From contig JAFZRU010000010.1 in NCBI GenBank assembly GCA_017619755.1, positions 16,831-80,830 of the forward strand: DNA of 64,000 nucleotides, in the 5' to 3' direction. Positions within the stretch are counted from its first letter, which is position 1. Each line of letters begins with the position of its first letter. This stretch comes from Prevotella sp. (GTDB lineage Bacteria > Bacteroidota > Bacteroidia > Bacteroidales > Bacteroidaceae). Below, one piece after another: positions 63,008 through 64,000 of the stretch. The notes under the pieces were generated by a model. The model was given only the letters and a program-made list of their open reading frames with translations, did not search any database and was not told the DNA's origin. Made by a program: the position numbers and the translations under genes.

Positions 63008-64000
63008 ATGCGTTATAAGATGAAAAACTATTTTATTATTTCCACTTTAGCATTGCTATTTTCGACATCGGTACACGCCCAAGTGAATCTGTCTGGAATG
63101 CTCCCGGCGTCAACCGACAGCTTGCAGAAAAGCAGGATTCGATATTTCTCCCCGGGCAGGGGAGGAAGAAACATGGTTTGGGATTTCTCCAAGAAACTTG
63201 GCTCCAAGGGTTCGTCGCAGGTGATGTTCATGAAGGACAGCACTTGCGTGGCGATCGTCGTGGAGCCCGGCAGGCTCAGTTATTATCACACGACTCCCGA
63301 CACGCTCGTTCTCCTTGGCAGCGAGTCGCCATTGGAGAAAAGGGAGTATGCCGTGAACAAGGTTTTCAAGAAATTCCCCCTTGAATATGGTGATTCCGTC
63401 ATAAAGGATTTCAGATGCGAGGGCATGTATTGCGGGAACCATCCGTTTCGCGAAGTCGGCACGACGACAATCAAGGTGGACGCCTGCGGCTCCATCGTGC
63501 TTGCTGAGAACGACACGGTCGGTAACGTGCTACGGGTTCATACCATTGACACCTACTCCATCTGCATGGACATGGATTCCGCCGCCCTTGACACCGCCAA
63601 GCTCACACAAGTGATAGACGAACGCTATGAATGGTATCTGCCCGAATCCCAGTATCCCATCATCGAGGACGTGACAAGCACCACGTATCACGATATGGAA
63701 GCAATAGGCACCACCAAGAAAGCCTGGTGCAATCTTCCAAAGGATTTGGCAGCCTGTTACGTCACACCCGACGATGAGGATGAAACGGACGAGCAGGACG
63801 GCTTCTCTTGGGATGACCAGCAAGTCCCCGACATCATCCATTACGAAATCGAGACCCAGGGAAATGTCATCCACATGACATACGACCTTGACGAGGAAGC
63901 CACCATCGCCACCATGGTTGCCAATCACATGGGATTCTTATACAGATACAACCAATGGACTCAGGAAGCCGGCCAGGGATATTCCATGCAGATGGACTGC
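63008..64000 (+). CDS. Secreted protein of unknown function, cut by the window end
   Basis: An open frame of at least 331 codons from the ATG at 63008 (an in-frame alternative is at 63020), still open at the last base. A signal peptide runs from MKNYFIIST and is cleaved near SVHAQ. The mature part is soluble with scattered Cys residues, an acidic stretch (DDEDETDEQD) near residue 261 and no family I can name. No clear -7 box is seen in the 60 bases upstream, so it may share the transcript of the small secreted protein 235 bases before it. Confidence 0.7.
   Translation, partial: MRYKMKNYFIISTLALLFSTSVHAQVNLSGMLPASTDSLQKSRIRYFSPGRGGRNMVWDFSKKLGSKGSSQVMFMKDSTCVAIVVEPGRLSYYHTTPDTLVLLGSESPLEKREYAVNKVFKKFPLEYGDSVIKDFRCEGMYCGNHPFREVGTTTIKVDACGSIVLAENDTVGNVLRVHTIDTYSICMDMDSAALDTAKLTQVIDERYEWYLPESQYPIIEDVTSTTYHDMEAIGTTKKAWCNLPKDLAACYVTPDDEDETDEQDGFSWDDQQVPDIIHYEIETQGNVIHMTYDLDEEATIATMVANHMGFLYRYNQWTQEAGQGYSMQMDC

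Noticed and set aside
1-64000. CRISPR array, tRNA or rRNA gene, IS element, integrase or prophage
   Set aside because: No regularly spaced repeats, cloverleaf-like segments, transposase or phage proteins were recognised in the sequence.

Overview
The window reads as a chromosomal segment of a Bacteroidales bacterium, most probably a Prevotella-type member of the Prevotellaceae. The signs are Bacteroidetes -7 promoter boxes (TAnnTTTG, often followed by C) upstream of many genes, a fused FeoA-FeoB, a PorE-like TPR/propeller/OmpA lipoprotein, the ileS / DksA-like / lspA / DUF4296 / M23 gene order, LicD proteins, and secreted polysaccharide lyases and glycoside hydrolases with Bacteroidetes-style C-termini. 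I see no phage, integrase, IS element, CRISPR array, rRNA or tRNA. The genus is inferred from overall style and was not tested by any search.

Layout. 1-540: leader region with a duplicated AT-rich repeat and a promoter pointing out of the window. 541-2261: kdgK and eda (KDG kinase, KDPG aldolase), closed by a strong terminator. 2362-7370: a large lipoprotein-type hybrid sensor protein, its response regulator and a shortened AbgT-like membrane protein. 7393-11276: a fucose-isomerase-like gene diverging from a GH30 hydrolase and a glycerate kinase. 11489-16501 (minus): guaA, a sugar-phosphate nucleotidyltransferase, an AmgK-like kinase fused to a RapZ C-terminal domain, a small membrane protein and an RNA methyltransferase. 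16672-18405: pectate lyase 1. 18572-31679 (minus): ten closely packed genes running from an aminotransferase, rfbF, licD, UDP-xylose synthase-like, ugd and licD into a LacI regulator, a GH31 alpha-xylosidase, a GH2 beta-galactosidase and a cysteine hydrolase, ending at a bidirectional terminator. 31791-32864 (minus): glycosyltransferase. 33086-35827: pectate lyase 2. 35942-39164: hisG-hisD-hisC. 39180-47955 (minus): ileS, DksA-like, lspA, DUF4296 lipoprotein, M23 peptidase, C69 dipeptidase. 48265-49653: radA. 49807-52206: large secreted modular protein ending in a dockerin-like repeat pair. 52493-59706: feoAB, then porE-like, rsmF-like, thyA and folA. 59727-60194 (minus): Lrp/AsnC regulator. 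60365-64000: an AT-richer accessory-looking end with a membrane TPR/HTH regulator, a small secreted protein, a GC-rich hairpin element and a secreted protein cut by the window edge.

How the parts work together. The two pectate lyases would release unsaturated galacturonides, and uronates of that kind enter central metabolism through KDG, which KdgK and Eda convert to pyruvate and glyceraldehyde-3-phosphate. The LacI/GH31/GH2 set looks like a small side-chain removal unit for xyloglucan-like glycans without a SusC/SusD pair in view. The sugar-nucleotide genes can supply CDP-glucose, UDP-glucuronate and probably UDP-xylose to a surface glycan that LicD proteins may decorate. The kinase/RapZ fusion beside a nucleotidyltransferase resembles the AmgK-MurU cell-wall recycling route and is the most interesting candidate for an under-described system here. 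Other points of interest are the sensor protein with a degenerate H-box, the mini-AbgT protein, the apparently leaderless divergent promoter pair at 8593-8649, and the membrane regulator with its secreted neighbours at the right end.
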